Shown here in pieces: positions 1 through 10,917 of a DNA stretch of 64,000 nucleotides. A model generated the notes under the pieces. That model was not told the origin of the DNA, did not search any database, and was given only the letters and a program-made list of their open reading frames with translations. Made by a program: the position numbers and the translations under genes. The stretch lies in contig CP154956.1 of assembly GCA_039621445.1 (NCBI GenBank), forward strand, positions 67,092,452 through 67,156,451. The letters run 5' to 3'. Source of the stretch: Euglena gracilis (Eukaryota; Euglenida; Euglenophyceae; Euglenales). Position 1 is the first letter of the stretch. Every line of letters starts with the position of its first letter.

Positions 1-2634
1 GAGGTGGCACAGCAAGATCACCGTCTATGACGGTGATAGAGGGTGTGACCTGATTCTGGGTTACCCCTGGCTGAAGGAGCACAGGCTGGATGTGCAACCC
101 TGGCGGGATGCACTCCAGCTCCACGACGACCCCCGATGGGTCATCGCCGGCACCGAAGCAACCGAGATCGCAGCGCTGAGCACACGCACCCACGCGACCG
201 TCCGAGCCTGCAGCCAGGGGCCGTTGTCCTGCACGCCGTCCGAAGTGGAGGAGGAGGTGGAGGTTGAGTTGAAGAAGATGAGACTCACCGTCAGGGCCAA
301 CGGACCCGACAGAGACGAGAAGGATGAGATCCTGGACGCCGAGGAGGAGGCAATGGTGGCCAAGGTGCTGGTCGAGGCGGCCAAGGAGGCGAAGGAAGTC
401 TGTGGGGTGGTCACGGCCGAAGCGGAGGAGCAGCACCCGCTGGCCGTCCCGCTCCGCGCAGAGATCCTCAAGGAATTCGAGGGCCGCGTCTTCTGCGACC
501 GCGTCCACCCCGATCCGCCTCCCCGAGGCCAGCATGGGATGGCGGTGCTGCGCCTCAAGCAAAACGCCCAACCAGTGGTGGGGAGGGTAATCCACCTGAA
601 GGGCTAGCGGCTGGAGGCGCTGCGGGAGAAGGAGGAGGAGTGCCGCCACGACCGGAAGGTGGAGCCGGGGCGCAGCCCGTGGCGAAGGGGGGATAGTGTG
701 TGAGTACGCGGTGAAGCACCTGCAGATCATGGCGGACAGCTACACCTTGCCCTTGACGAAGGAGATTGAAGTGGAGCACGCGTAGTGTACCCTCTTCAGC
801 ACCATCGACTTGCTGGACGCGTTCAACCAGGTGGCTCTGGCGGAAGAGAGCCGACCGGTAACGAACGTCCAGCTGTCGGGTGGGCTGTGGCAGTTGTGTG
901 TGGTCGCGCAGGGGATCAACGTCGGGCCCGCCCTCCTGCAGCTGGACATTGACGTCAGCTGCGCGGCGGTGAAGGCTCACTCCCGCCCGTACTTCGACGA
1001 CATCATCGTCAGTACGCGTCAGGGAGTGGAGGAGACGGACGAGGAGTTCTACCAAAGCACGCCCGAAACGTCCGTGAGACGTTGCGGGTCATGGAAAAAT
1101 ACAGATGGGTCAGCGACAGCCGCAAAGTCAATATCTTCATGAGGCAGGTCGAGTTCGTGGAGCATGTCCTGGGGCACGGCAGGAGGGCGCCTGCCCCAGG
1201 CAAGCTGCCGGCGGTGCAGCACTGGCAGCTGTCAGCAGTCTCCGCGCGTTTCCCGGCGTCTGCAATTACTATGCGGGCTACGTGAGACTGTACGCAGAGC
1301 TGGCGGCGCCGTTGCAGGAGAAGCTGAAGTTGCCGAGGGAGCTGACCAAGGCGGGATCCAAGCACACAGTGGTGTGGACGGAGCAAGAGAAGGAGGCGTT
1401 GGAGAAGCTGAAGAAGGCCCTCCTCGCCGACCTGAAGCTGTACCACATGGATCCAGCCAAGCCGGTCGTCCTGCGCACCGACGCTTCGGACTACGCCATC
1501 GGAGCGGTGCTGGAGCAGTTCCCGAAGATCGACGGCGTGCCGCGGGTGGAGGACCTGTGGCCGGGGGCCTCCGTACTGGTGGCCTTCATGTCCCGGAAGC
1601 TCACCGAGGGGCAGCGCCTTCTGTGGGACGTCCGGGACAGGGAGACTTATGCCGTGGTGGCCGTCCTCGACAAGTGTGTGGGCTTCCTGCTGGACAACGA
1701 GATCCTCGTCCTGACCCACCACCGCAGCCTGGAGTCGTGGTACAAGGAGTACGTCGCCGGAGTGGGCCCGCAGGGGAGGCGGGCCAGATGGCATGCGAAG
1801 CTCAACAAGCTTCGCATCACCGTGGTGCACGTCCCCGCTGAGACCAACGTGGTGGGCGACTCCATGTCCCGCTGGGCTTACCCGGCGTCACAAGGCTGGC
1901 GGAACATCTCGTGGCACAGCACCGAGGCCGACACGAAGGAGATGAAGGCCCACATCCTGGAGGAGAAGCTGCGCGAGAAGTCCACCCTGAAGGCGGTGCA
2001 CCCCGAGGACGAGGAGACCAAGGCGGAGCAGTGATCGACCCTGAAGGTGGGCAGAGAGCTGGCTGTCATCCAGCTGATCCCACTCGAGTCGTTCGCCGCG
2101 GTCCTGTCAGCGTCCCACATCGCCGTCACCACGCGCAGCCGCCTCGACACACAGCGCCACGCCCAAGATGCCCCAGCAGACGCCTCGCACGGTACGCGAT
2201 CCGAGCACCCACGCGAGATGCACCCGTCAGCCTCGTCACCCGCGGCTGCAGCAGTCCCAACGTTGGCATCGTCCGCGGCAGTCCCACCGTCTAAATCGTG
2301 CATCGCACCACCAGCTTGCGTGCCAGCTCCATCGTCCAGCACGCCATCGTCAGTCCCACCCCCGGCACCGCAGTCCACCGCACCGCAGTCCATCACCCCT
2401 TCCGCGGCGCCCACGGTCCCGTCCACCGCGTCCACAGCCCCAGTGCCATCACCGGTTGTGCCCGTCCCGTCCACAGCGCCCACCGTCCCGTCCGCCGCAT
2501 CCACAGCCGGTGTGCCGTCACCGGCCGTGACCGTCTCGCCTGCACCGCCCGCAGCCGGTGTGCCGTCATCAGCCGTGCCGCTGCCCCCGCATCCTGACCT
2601 GGACATCAACGTCTTCGACATGGACTGGAGGTGA
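1..2634 (+). pseudogene. Gypsy copy 1: protease end, RT, RNase H and linker (inverted segment)
   Basis: This is a decayed pol segment homologous to the minus-strand copy at about 16.0-18.7 kb. It opens inside the protease C-terminus (LGYPWL at about 60-75) and runs through an acidic connector (92-607), RT and RNase H. The RT part has lost the first RT block near 680 and carries in-frame stops near 606 and 783 plus frameshifts around 1060-1240. RNase H is best preserved at 1105-2034 (LRTDASDYAIG near 1470; MSRKLTEGQRL near 1590). A TGA at 2032 ends it, and the same frame then continues as an Ala/Pro/Ser/Thr-rich linker ending in DLDINVFDMDW at 2634. There the sequence jumps to antisense methyltransferase. 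The segment is plus strand while the rest of copy 1 is minus, so it is read as an in-place inversion. The identity of the domains is certain; loss of function is clear. Confidence 0.9.
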
Positions 2635-3007
2635 CGGCGATGGCGGTGGCGGGCTGGGCGGCACGGCAGCTCGGCGGGTTGGTATGGTGCGCTCGCACAT
2701 ACCAACAAACAGACACCTTCGGGAATGCGATACGCCTGCTCTCGGGTGCCGCGCTGCTGGGATGCCCCACCCAGCTGCCGTCGGTGATGTCGCGTCGTTG
2801 CCCGTTGCTCCTCCACGATGTTCTCGCACTGGCCGTCGCACACGATGTCCTGCATGGGGGCCGTGGAGTCCGCGATCCAGAAGCGTGTGGGCTTGCGATA
2901 TCCCCACACCTCGAACATGCAGTAGTCCACGTCGACGGACTGCATGTCCTTCATGACCTTGCAGTGGCGGAGTTTCCCATAGCGGGGATTTGACAGCCAC
3001 CACAGGG

Positions 3008-3333
3008 TGTGGGCGCTGGGAAAGAATTAGGATTCCAGCACAGGAATTACGATTTACGCAAAATTCAGTCTGTGTTTGTGTTTACAGTTGCAAGCAGCAT
3101 GTTCAGTTTGACTTTGGATCTTCAGTTCTGGAAGAACATATCTTGATTTTTGCCAGCGCTGGGAATTAGGAAGTGGGATTACAATGTAAAGTCTGAAAAG
3201 TCTGAAGGAAAGTCCCAGGCGGGTGCCAGGCCCCCTGGGTGTATTGTTGGATCCCAGCAAGTGGCAGGGCCTGCAGGCGCCAGAGGCCAGCCGCCATGGG
3301 GTTGTGGGGGTGGTGAGGCCCCCTCCCCCTACA
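3008..3333 (+). repeat. Left LTR of small element
   Basis: Direct repeat of 4361-4858 with TG...CA ends. It lacks the roughly 170-bp block that the right LTR carries after GGAAGAACATA. Confidence 0.85.
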
Positions 3334-3360
3334 CAAACTGAAAACTGCCAGTCAAACAAC

Positions 3361-4186
3361 ATGCCTACCAGCCACGTTGCGGCTGTCCAGCATGCCTGGA
3401 TCAGGCATGGCATGTGCCTGCAGGAGATCATCAAGGTGGCATGGGCTGAAGGAGCCAACATCAACCTGATGGAGTATTATTCAAGTTTTGATGCACATTG
3501 TGGCTGTTCCTGGTGTGCCAGTCGTGCAGCAGCGGCTGCTGCTGGCAGGCTCAGGGCCCGTGGCAGGGTGGCCTCTGATGCCAGAGTGGTGCATGCTGCA
3601 GAGGGAGATGTCCGAGAAGTGCATGCCGAGGAAGGATCAGATGGACATGCCAGACATGGGGGTGGGCAAGATGGACATTCCATACACGGAGATGGTCGAG
3701 ATGGACATTCCAGAGACGGTCATGACCGACATGGTGATGGAGAGGTACAGAAGTCAAGAGGAAGGAGAAGGAAGGAGCGCAGGCAGAAGGCGAAGGAGGC
3801 CCCGAGGGGCAGAGGCCGAAGCCCTGCCTGGGATGGTGCGGGCTGGTCCCCCTCCCGCGTGCCCTGGGCCGAAGCTGGTCACCAGCTGTTGCCGAAGCCC
3901 GCCGGGATGGTGTGGTCTGGGTCCCCCTCCCAGGCCTGTGACCAAAGCCCTCCCCGCAGTAACCCCCTCCCTTTGCACCTGCGAGCCTCCTTCCCAGGAC
4001 CCTCACCAGCCCCTGGATCCCCATCTCTGGACGGGCAAAAAAACGAGACACGGGGAAAAAACGAGAAAAAAAATTCCAGAGATGACGGCCCAAGGGGTAT
4101 CTTTGAACTGTTCTGAGGGGGAACCCCCGCCAGAACGGCCCAAGGCGGTGTGGGTGCCTGCTGCTCCCCCCCCCCTGCTGCTGTAG
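3361..4186 (+). CDS. Internal open frame(s) of the small LTR element, unknown product
   Basis: Two overlapping plus-strand frames cover the internal region (3361-4116 in one frame, 3488-4186 in another). Neither resembles gag or pol. The second contains a Met/Asp-rich tract built from short imperfect repeats (MDMPDMGVGKMDIPYTEM at about residues 56-73), followed by Arg/Lys-rich and Pro-rich sequence. The repeats lie at DNA level too (GATGGACATTCC, three times near 3640-3715). Which frame, if either, is translated cannot be decided. Confidence 0.3.
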
Positions 4187-4360
4187 GAGACCGACACCCC
4201 TAAGGGTCGGCCTTCGAACCCCGCCCGTCCCCAATGCAAAAAAACGGAACAACGGACAGACAGAAAGAAAGAGTCAAGATTGTGTTCGTCAACAAAAAAA
4301 ACAGCGCCTTTTTGCCAGAGGCGGTTTCAGCTGCCCGGTGCATCTTTTTAAGGAGGAGAG

Positions 4361-4858
4361 TATGGGCGCTGGGAAAGAATTATGATTCCAGCACAGGAAT
4401 TAGGATTTACGCAAAATTACGTCTGTGTTTGTGCTTACAGTAGCAAGCAGCACGTTCAGTTTGACTTTGGATGTTCAGTTCTGGAAGAACATAGGGTTAA
4501 ATTTTGTTCCTTTCCTCTCAAAATGGTCATTTTGAGGGTGATGCTTCATGGAATTTAATCGAAATTTCCGAAAACTTGCCCAAAAAAAGCCATTTTTGGC
4601 ATTTTTGGCCAAAAAGTGCTCTCTTGGTGAACTTCACCGGTGAAGTTCCCCGATGAGTTAGGCAGAGGGGGGGTGTGCCAGCGCTGGGAATTGGGAAGTG
4701 GGATTACAATGAAAAGTCTGAAAATTCTGAAGGAGTTTCCCAGGTGGGTGCCAGGCCCCCTGGGTGTATTGTTGGATCCCAGCCAGTGGCAGGGCCTGCA
4801 GGCGCCGAAGGCCAGCCGCCAGGGGGTTGTGGTGGTGGTGAGGCCCCCTCCCCCTACA
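4361..4858 (+). repeat. Right LTR of small element, with extra 170-bp block
   Basis: Matches the left LTR at both ends but contains extra sequence at about 4494-4672 (AT-rich, then CTTCACCGGTGAAG, a short palindrome near 4632). It is either an insertion here or a deletion in the left LTR. Confidence 0.8.
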
Positions 4859-5689
4859 AGGGAAGGCCGCATTTAGGCGATGATCTCCTTCGTCTTGCGG
4901 ATCAGGAAGTCCGCCTTCCGCAGCCGCCGCCTCCTGGTCGTCATCGCGCTGGAGTACTCGGTGCACGGCGGAGAGGCGGCGTCCAGCTCGAAGTCGCCGG
5001 GCCAGTACTCCTCCCAGTACCGCCAGCGCCGTACGTCCACCGTCTTGTCCACCTTCCACTGCGGGTCGGCGTTCACCGAGACGACGGAGTAGCCTCGCTT
5101 CTCCAGCCTGCTTCACCGAACCCGTGCCGGAGAACAGGTCAATTGCCCACCTCTTCGGCGATGAGGTTGGCGGTGACGATGCGGCCGGCTTCGGTGCCGC
5201 CCGGGAGGACGGTGCGCTATGCGGGGGAAACAGGGCGGTGGTTGCTGCGGGTGCTGAGCGTGGTGCCGCTGACGGCGCTGCTGATGGAGAGGACAGCGTC
5301 TTGCGGCTTGGTTGCGCTGGGGTTGCGGGTGTGGGTTGCGATCGCTGCGGTGCGGACTGGCGCGGTGCTCGCTCCTGCTGCTTCCGGGTTGGGTGGTCGC
5401 GGTGGCTCGTTGCTGCGCAGAAGATGGCACGGACGCTGCTGGCTTGGTGGGATGCGAGGACCGTGCATACGAGACCGGTCGCGCCGCAGACGGTTGCTCG
5501 GGACGACGGGACTTCTTCTGTAGCACGGACCAGTAGTTGTTTGTCGAAATCTGATGGGCCCCGCCTTGACCGTGTGCTTCCGGGCACGGTGTCTCCCTTC
5601 CTTGGGAGATTTAGGGCTTGACAGGGACTGGTGGGCGTAGGGGCTCTTGGGTGATTGCCCGCACGCTCACGCTGGCGTTGCGATTTGAC

Positions 5690-8600
5690 GGCCGGCCCAG
5701 ACCCCCATCCCTGGGGCCTGGGAGGCCCCGTCTCTCATGATACTGCTCCTGGATGGCCGAGACGTTGCTCTTGCCGTCCTTGCCTTTGCCCTTGGACCTT
5801 GATCTCCTTTGGCTCCACCCTTCGCCTTACCGTTTCCTTTGCCTTCATCTTGTCTTGGGACATTCGATGTCCACTGCTTGCCTTGGTACCCACCAACTTT
5901 TCCTTTTCCTTCATTTCCTTGCCATGCACTCGATGACCACTGCTCGGCTTGGTATCCACCCTTTCCTTTTCCTTTTTCACTCGTTTTTGGGCTCGATGAC
6001 CACTGATCCGGGTACCCACGTCCCCCTTGGCCTTGTCTTTTGCCTTGGGGCACGGGCACCAGCGGCGTCGGCGGGCGTGGTTGCTGCGCTTGCTTCTCCT
6101 TCTCCGACGGCACGTTCGTCTTCGGTGGCGCAGGAGGAGGACAAGCGGGTGGACCACAGGTCCATCGTGTTCGAGGGCCCGCCGATGGACACGGCGGTGG
6201 AGGAGGTGAAGGAGAACATCAAGCAGGAGACCACGGTGGCCCCCGCTTCGGTGCAGAAGGTGGGGCGCCGCGTTGTGGTGCTGCCAGTGGGCGACGAGCA
6301 CCGCACCCTGGTGAAGGCCGTGTACGACCGTCAGCGGCTCGAGGGCGGCAGCATCGTCACTGTGACGGCCGACTCGTGCGATCTACCGGCGAAGGACGTC
6401 CACAACCTCATGGTGAGACGGCTGCGGATGGGGGCGAAGATGCCCCCCGAGAAGGAGAAGCAGACCCGGAGAAGCGGCCGGTACCACGGTGGCAGCGGGA
6501 CGTGGAGGTCGACGACACCACTGAGGAGCCCAGGAGGTACATCCAGGAGGTTCCGGCGCCAGGGGTGGAGGGGCATGGCCTCCACGAGGAGCTTCCCCAG
6601 CTCCTCCTCCTCCATGCCCACCTGCCTCGCCATGGACGCCATCTGCGCGTAGTACTCCCTCCAAGACTTCTCGGTCAACTTCCCGCTCGTCACCAACTTC
6701 ATCCTCCTCATTCGCCGCCGCAGAACCTCCTTGTCCTCTCCGCCGTTTGCCAGGCCCACCTCTGCGAACAACGCGGCATACTCCACCTCTCCCTTGGTCT
6801 CGATCTCATCGTCCAGCATCAGCACCGTGGCCTCGTCCAGAGCCGCGCAGAACATGGCTATGCACTGGGCTGACGTGGTGGATGGCCACTCCTGCTCGAG
6901 TTCCAGAAGGAACAGGAGCCAGCGCCTCCGCCAGTGCGGCCAGTCCTCCGGATACCCGGAGAACCGGCCCGGGTGGAGGCCGATGACGGAGTCCACCAGC
7001 GGCGCTGGGAGGAAGTGCAGGGCCGCTGGCTAGGCCTGCATCGGGGCGATGCACAACTCTCGCACCGCGGACGCGCTGGCGACGGGGACAGCGGACGGAG
7101 TGGTCAGGCGCGCGATGGAGAGGGACGGCACGCCGCCCCCTCCCGCCGCAGCCTGCTTCCAGACCAGCTGGGGAGCTGGTCGGAGGGAGGACGACGGCTT
7201 CTCCTGCACCACGGACTCCTCCTGCATGGGCTTCTCCATCTGGACTGTGCTCACCTCTAGCACTGGCTGCTTCTGGGCAACCGGCACCAGCAGCTGCTCG
7301 GCCGGGGGTGTCGGAGCCTTGGCAGGAATTGTCGGCAACGCCTTGTCCTGGGAGGATGTGATCACCTTCAAGACGATCTGGTCCAGCCGCTGCACCGCCA
7401 TCACCACGGCCTGGGTCTGGACGTTCACCTTCTGCACTTCGATCTCCACTGCCTTGATCTTCTCACCGGGGCACTCCGCGGTGAGCTGTTGCATGGCCAC
7501 GTCCACCGCCTGGGCCTGGTTGCTCACGTTCAGTATCTCCGTCTCCACCTTCTGGATCTTTCCCAGGATCAGGGGCGGCAGCTCAGCGGCCATTGGATTC
7601 TTGGCCGCGGCTGCCTCCACCTTGCCGGTTCACTGGTGAGGGTGGAACCAGCGCCACCAGGAACTTGACCTGCTCCTTCAGCCAGGCGTTCTCGACCTGC
7701 TGATACTGCAGATGCTCCACGAGGCGCGGCGCCACCTCCACCGCCTTGCATTACGCCACCGCGGTCGCCTCCACCTTGGCGGTGAATGCGGCCATCTGCA
7801 CCTCGACGGCGTTGAGCTTCCCCAGCAGCTGGGTGTTCTCGGCCCGCTGCCGCTCCTTCTCCTGCAGCAGCTCCTGCACCGTGGCCCTGAGGTGCGCCAC
7901 CTCCACCAGCTCGGTGAGTCCACTTGTCGGCACGCCGCTATTCACCGCCATCACCGCGGCCGCGGCGTTGTCTTCCACCTCCTTCACCTTCGCCCGGATC
8001 CTTCGGAGATCCTCACCGAAGTCTCCGAGCGCGTCGTGGGTGTACTTCTCCACTCCTGTCATCCGCTCCTCCGCCGTGGACACCATGGGCAAGAGCTTGT
8101 GGAGTTGTGATATTCCTTGATGTACCTTGACGATGTCGTCCTTCACCTTCACTACCTTCTCCATCAGGTCCACCTTCTTGGGTCACCGTCCTTTGCTTCA
8201 GCTCTTGTACTGCCACACCTTCCTCGTCCACGTTGTCCTTCACGGCAGCGGCCATTTGCACGGCCGCCCAGCTGTCCCACATCTCCTTCGCCTTGGAGCC
8301 GATGAAGTCGACGCTGTTGCAGAGGCGGTCCATCCGCGTCTGCAACGCAGCGCATGCAGCCTCCAACTCGGGGGGGCCCTGCATGAGATTGTCCGGCTTC
8401 TCCTCGGTGTCGTACATCTCGTTATGGTCCCTGGCTGCCAGCCACTCCTCGTCGTCATCACGAGGACCTTCTCCCTGGCGTTGTTGATCACCTTCACCTT
8501 CTCCTTCACCCTCATCATCTCCTTCGTCATCGGAGAGGCCTAGCCGCGGCACCTTGTGCGGCCGGACCGAGGATGGTTGGGTGCGCAAGTGCGCCTGCAC

Positions 8601-9410
8601 GGCGGTGGTGCTCAGGTGTTCGCTGGGGGACCCGTAGGGAGGCGGCCCTCCCTCCAGCGGGGCGATGACTTGGCCGGACGACGACGCCATCTGTGACGGC
8701 GAGGGCCCTGCCACTGACACTGTGGCAGGGCATACTGCGCAGACAGATGCACGCAGGGGTCAGGTCGGCCACGGGGGGCGGGGATCCCGTCTCGGCCCTC
8801 GGACTCGCCGGACTCGTGGGCGAGGTGACAAGTGATGGCCCGCGTGCCCTCATCAGGCTCCTCGGTGGCCCAGGGCTGGGCACGGGCACCGGCACGCCTG
8901 CGAAGGCCCACTCACTCTGCAGCTCCCGGACGCCCCACAGGTGGGGCACCTCGGACGGGAGCAGGAACGGGAAGGGCAGGGAAGGGATCAGCTGAGGGAA
9001 GGGTGGGGTCAAGGGGAAAAGCTGAGGGGGTGGGGCACCGGGTTGTAGCCAGGGGGTCGGTTCCCAGCTCTGGGGCTGGGCTGTTTTCGGGAACAGGAGG
9101 GGGACTTGGAACGAGTCTCGAGGGCTATCGACTAGGGACTCTAATTGGACGGGGATCAGTGGGAGTTGGGGTGGGGCTGGGAGTGCGGGAAAAGGGGATT
9201 GTGGCGACGGGAGTAGGGATGGGGCAGCGGATCGGGGTTCCTTTTCAGGGTGTTTTCTTGCACTTTCCGAGGGCTATCGGAAAGTCTTGCGGTGGGGGCT
9301 ACCGCTTCTGAGTCCGCCGCAAGTGTTGGCATCCTGTCTGTGTCCCGGTGGCCTGTAGCCTCTTCGTGTATGGAAAATTCTGGGGGAGGTGTGCATTTCA
9401 AAATGTGCAT
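5690..9410 (-). pseudogene. Gypsy copy 1: gag pseudogene
   Basis: Minus-strand homologue of the gag region of copy 2 (20.5-24.2 kb). Recognisable parts, from the 5' end: the N-terminal Pro/Ser-rich region (9410-8530), acidic and coiled-coil regions (8530-7030), and the capsid-like block with GRFSG-PEDW-WRRRW (6996-6560). A K/G/Q/W-rich tail lies at 6110-5690. The frame breaks repeatedly (about 7640, 8010, 8180, 8530). At the site where copy 2 has a TGA, this copy reads CGA (Arg) in the sequence SSSLRPAPQLVW. A 427-bp stretch (6124-6550) is inverted. Confidence 0.87.
6124..6550 (+). other. In-place inversion inside copy 1 gag
   Basis: Within an otherwise minus-strand gag, this stretch reads in the plus direction (VAQEEDKRVDHRSIV onward). 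Its two edges (TTCGTCTTC on the left, TTCCGGCGCCAGG on the right) are exactly the sequences that flank the same block in copy 2 in the opposite orientation (about 20.92-21.35 kb). Confidence 0.85.
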
Positions 9411-9467
9411 TTCAAAAAGAATGCACTCGAGAAAATGGCCTTCAATGGAAAACGAAGAACGAACAAG

Positions 9468-9582
9468 CCTCTGCTACCAGTTTTCCCCTCTCGCCGGTTA
9501 GGTGACCGTGCGCGGAATGGGCTCCCCGGCAGGCCGAGTAGGGGGAAACAGTCACCCGGCGCTCCGGTAAAAATAGGCACAC
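9468..9582 (-). repeat. Copy 1: primer site and truncated 5' LTR
   Basis: CCTCTGCTACCA (9468-9479) is the complement of a TGG-starting primer binding site. It is followed by about 104 bp that match the start of the copy 2 LTR at 24278. The match stops at 9582 and the rest of the LTR is absent. Confidence 0.8.
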
Positions 9583-10200
9583 TGTCGGCCGCCGGCTTTC
9601 GCCAGCAGCCAAAAATTGCCAGAAAGCGCAAATTTCAAAATTGCGGGTAACAGCCAATCAGTTAAAAAAAAAACCCGCAATTGAAATTAGAAGCAGGTCA
9701 AATTACTTTGTATCTTCAAATTATGTTTTTTTAAAGAACTTGAGGGGTTTTCCCCATTATTTGGCAAAGAAGAAATACATTGAATTGGATTTGATCAATC
9801 ACTTTGTTGAATTGGAATTGGAAATTACATTGTTGGTCATTACATTGTTGGCTGGATTCATTGAAGGATTGGACTGAAGGAGCCTACAACGCCGCCACCA
9901 CCATCTCTTCCCCTACCACCTCACCTCCTTGCCCCAATTTTTGCACATTTTCACATTCGCACATTTCAGTTTTCACAGTTCACTTTCAATTGTTTACTTT
10001 CAAGCTACTTTCAGTTTCCGACTTTCAGAGTTTCAGAATTCAGTGGGTTGGTCTGTGGGTTGGTTTTTCCTTCAAGGTGTGCAAGAGAGTGTGAGAGAGA
10101 GTGAGTGAGAGAGAAAGAGAGAAAGTGAGATTTCATTGCAAATGGCAGATTTTTCGGTGTTCACCAAATTTTCAGAAAACATTAAAAAAACGATCCTACG
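9583..10200. other. Unassigned spacer with a GA microsatellite
   Basis: No gene recognised. AT-rich sequence follows the broken LTR. A GA/GT-rich simple repeat lies at about 10083-10130. Confidence 0.5.
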
Positions 10201-10917
10201 CGCCGGCTAGGGTAGGGGGAAACACCTGGGTGAAAAAAAAGGAATTGGCCTGAGCCCACCAACCCCAAGAAAAAGCACAGGCCCACCCCGGAAACACCCA
10301 CCCCCCTGCTGTCGGTGGTTATCGACGACGGTGAGAACCCCCCCGGGCCCTCGGCCCACTGGGACTCGCCGGTTGCGGGGGCGACCGGCAGCGCACAGGG
10401 GGTGGGGCCGGCGAACAACACGTGCCCCAAAAATTCCTTTTTTTTTGGGTCTTTCGGTCCCTGAATTCAGCCAGAACCTGGGTTCCGGCAGCCAAATCAT
10501 TCAAAATTTGGGGGGGGGGGGACGGTATTTTTGCCAACTCCTTGGTGGTGCCTCTGAAGCAGTAGTGGGGTGGGAGGAAAAGTCTGGTTTAAAATAAAAA
10601 AGGGTAGCGGGGGGGAGGTAGCGGAAGAACACCTTCACCTTTCTTCCCAGCGCCGCTTGATCTTCTTTTTCGAGGTTGATTTGCTGCCTATTTCTGGACC
10701 TTTCGAATTGACTTTTTAAATTCTTGGACAATTGGTTTCTCGAATTCAGATTGATATTTTTATTCTTCTTGATTCAGCATGCAGAATTCTTTGAATGAAA
10801 CATCAGGAAAAGAGTACCTGGGGGGGGAAAGTACACAGGTTAAAAAAAGTAGCGGAATGGCGCACAAAATTCGCTAATTCAGGTGCGCAGGCCCCAGGCC
10901 GCCTCCCGCCGCCCACA
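10200..10917 (-). repeat. Diverged 3' LTR of the gag-only element
   Basis: From about 10420 to 10917 it is alignable with the copy 2 LTRs (CTGAATTCAGCCAGAACCTG, GGTATTTTTGCCAACTCC, GCCGCCTCCCGCCGCCCACA). The part left of 10420 is more diverged. In minus orientation it begins TGTGGGCGG at 10917, directly after a purine-rich tract (10918-10937 on the opposite strand: GGAAAAGG twice, then ACAGGG), so it is a 3' LTR. Confidence 0.8.

Larger units (their letters stand above)
3008..4858 (+). mobile_element. Small non-autonomous LTR retrotransposon nested in the copy 1 methyltransferase
   Basis: Two direct repeats flank about 1.0 kb of internal DNA. The left LTR (3008-3333) starts TGTGGGCGCTGGG and ends CCCCCTACA. 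The right LTR (4361-4858) starts TATGGGCGCTGGG and ends CCCCCTACA. The host sequence on both sides is contiguous methyltransferase antisense, and AGGG is present at both edges (3004-3007, 4859-4862), a 4-bp target duplication. A purine run AAGGAGGAGAG (4350-4360) directly precedes the right LTR, as a polypurine tract should. No tRNA primer site is obvious after the left LTR. There is no pol, so it would need proteins from another element. The first eight LTR bases match those of the large gypsy LTR (TGTGGGCG), which hints at shared machinery but proves nothing. Confidence 0.85.
2640..5590 (-). pseudogene. Gypsy copy 1: C5-cytosine methyltransferase fragment, split by a nested element
   Basis: Minus-strand remnant of the methyltransferase part of the retrotransposon ORF. 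The C-terminal part lies at 2640-3003 and the catalytic and N-terminal part at 4863-5590. They are homologous to about 19.2-20.3 kb in copy 2, and are separated by the small LTR element at 3008-4858. Motif I (DLFSGTGSVK) is visible near 5140 and the catalytic block ASPPCTEYS near 4970. Frameshifts near 5100 separate motif I from the rest. In this copy the N-terminal linker is an ordinary Ser/Ala/Pro/Thr-rich sequence, without the long poly-G tract of copy 2. Non-functional. Confidence 0.88.

Noticed and set aside
3150-3341. Small plus frame MPALGIRKWDYN, repeated at 4675
   Set aside because: It lies within the two LTRs of the small element, so the repetition reflects the LTR and not a gene pair.
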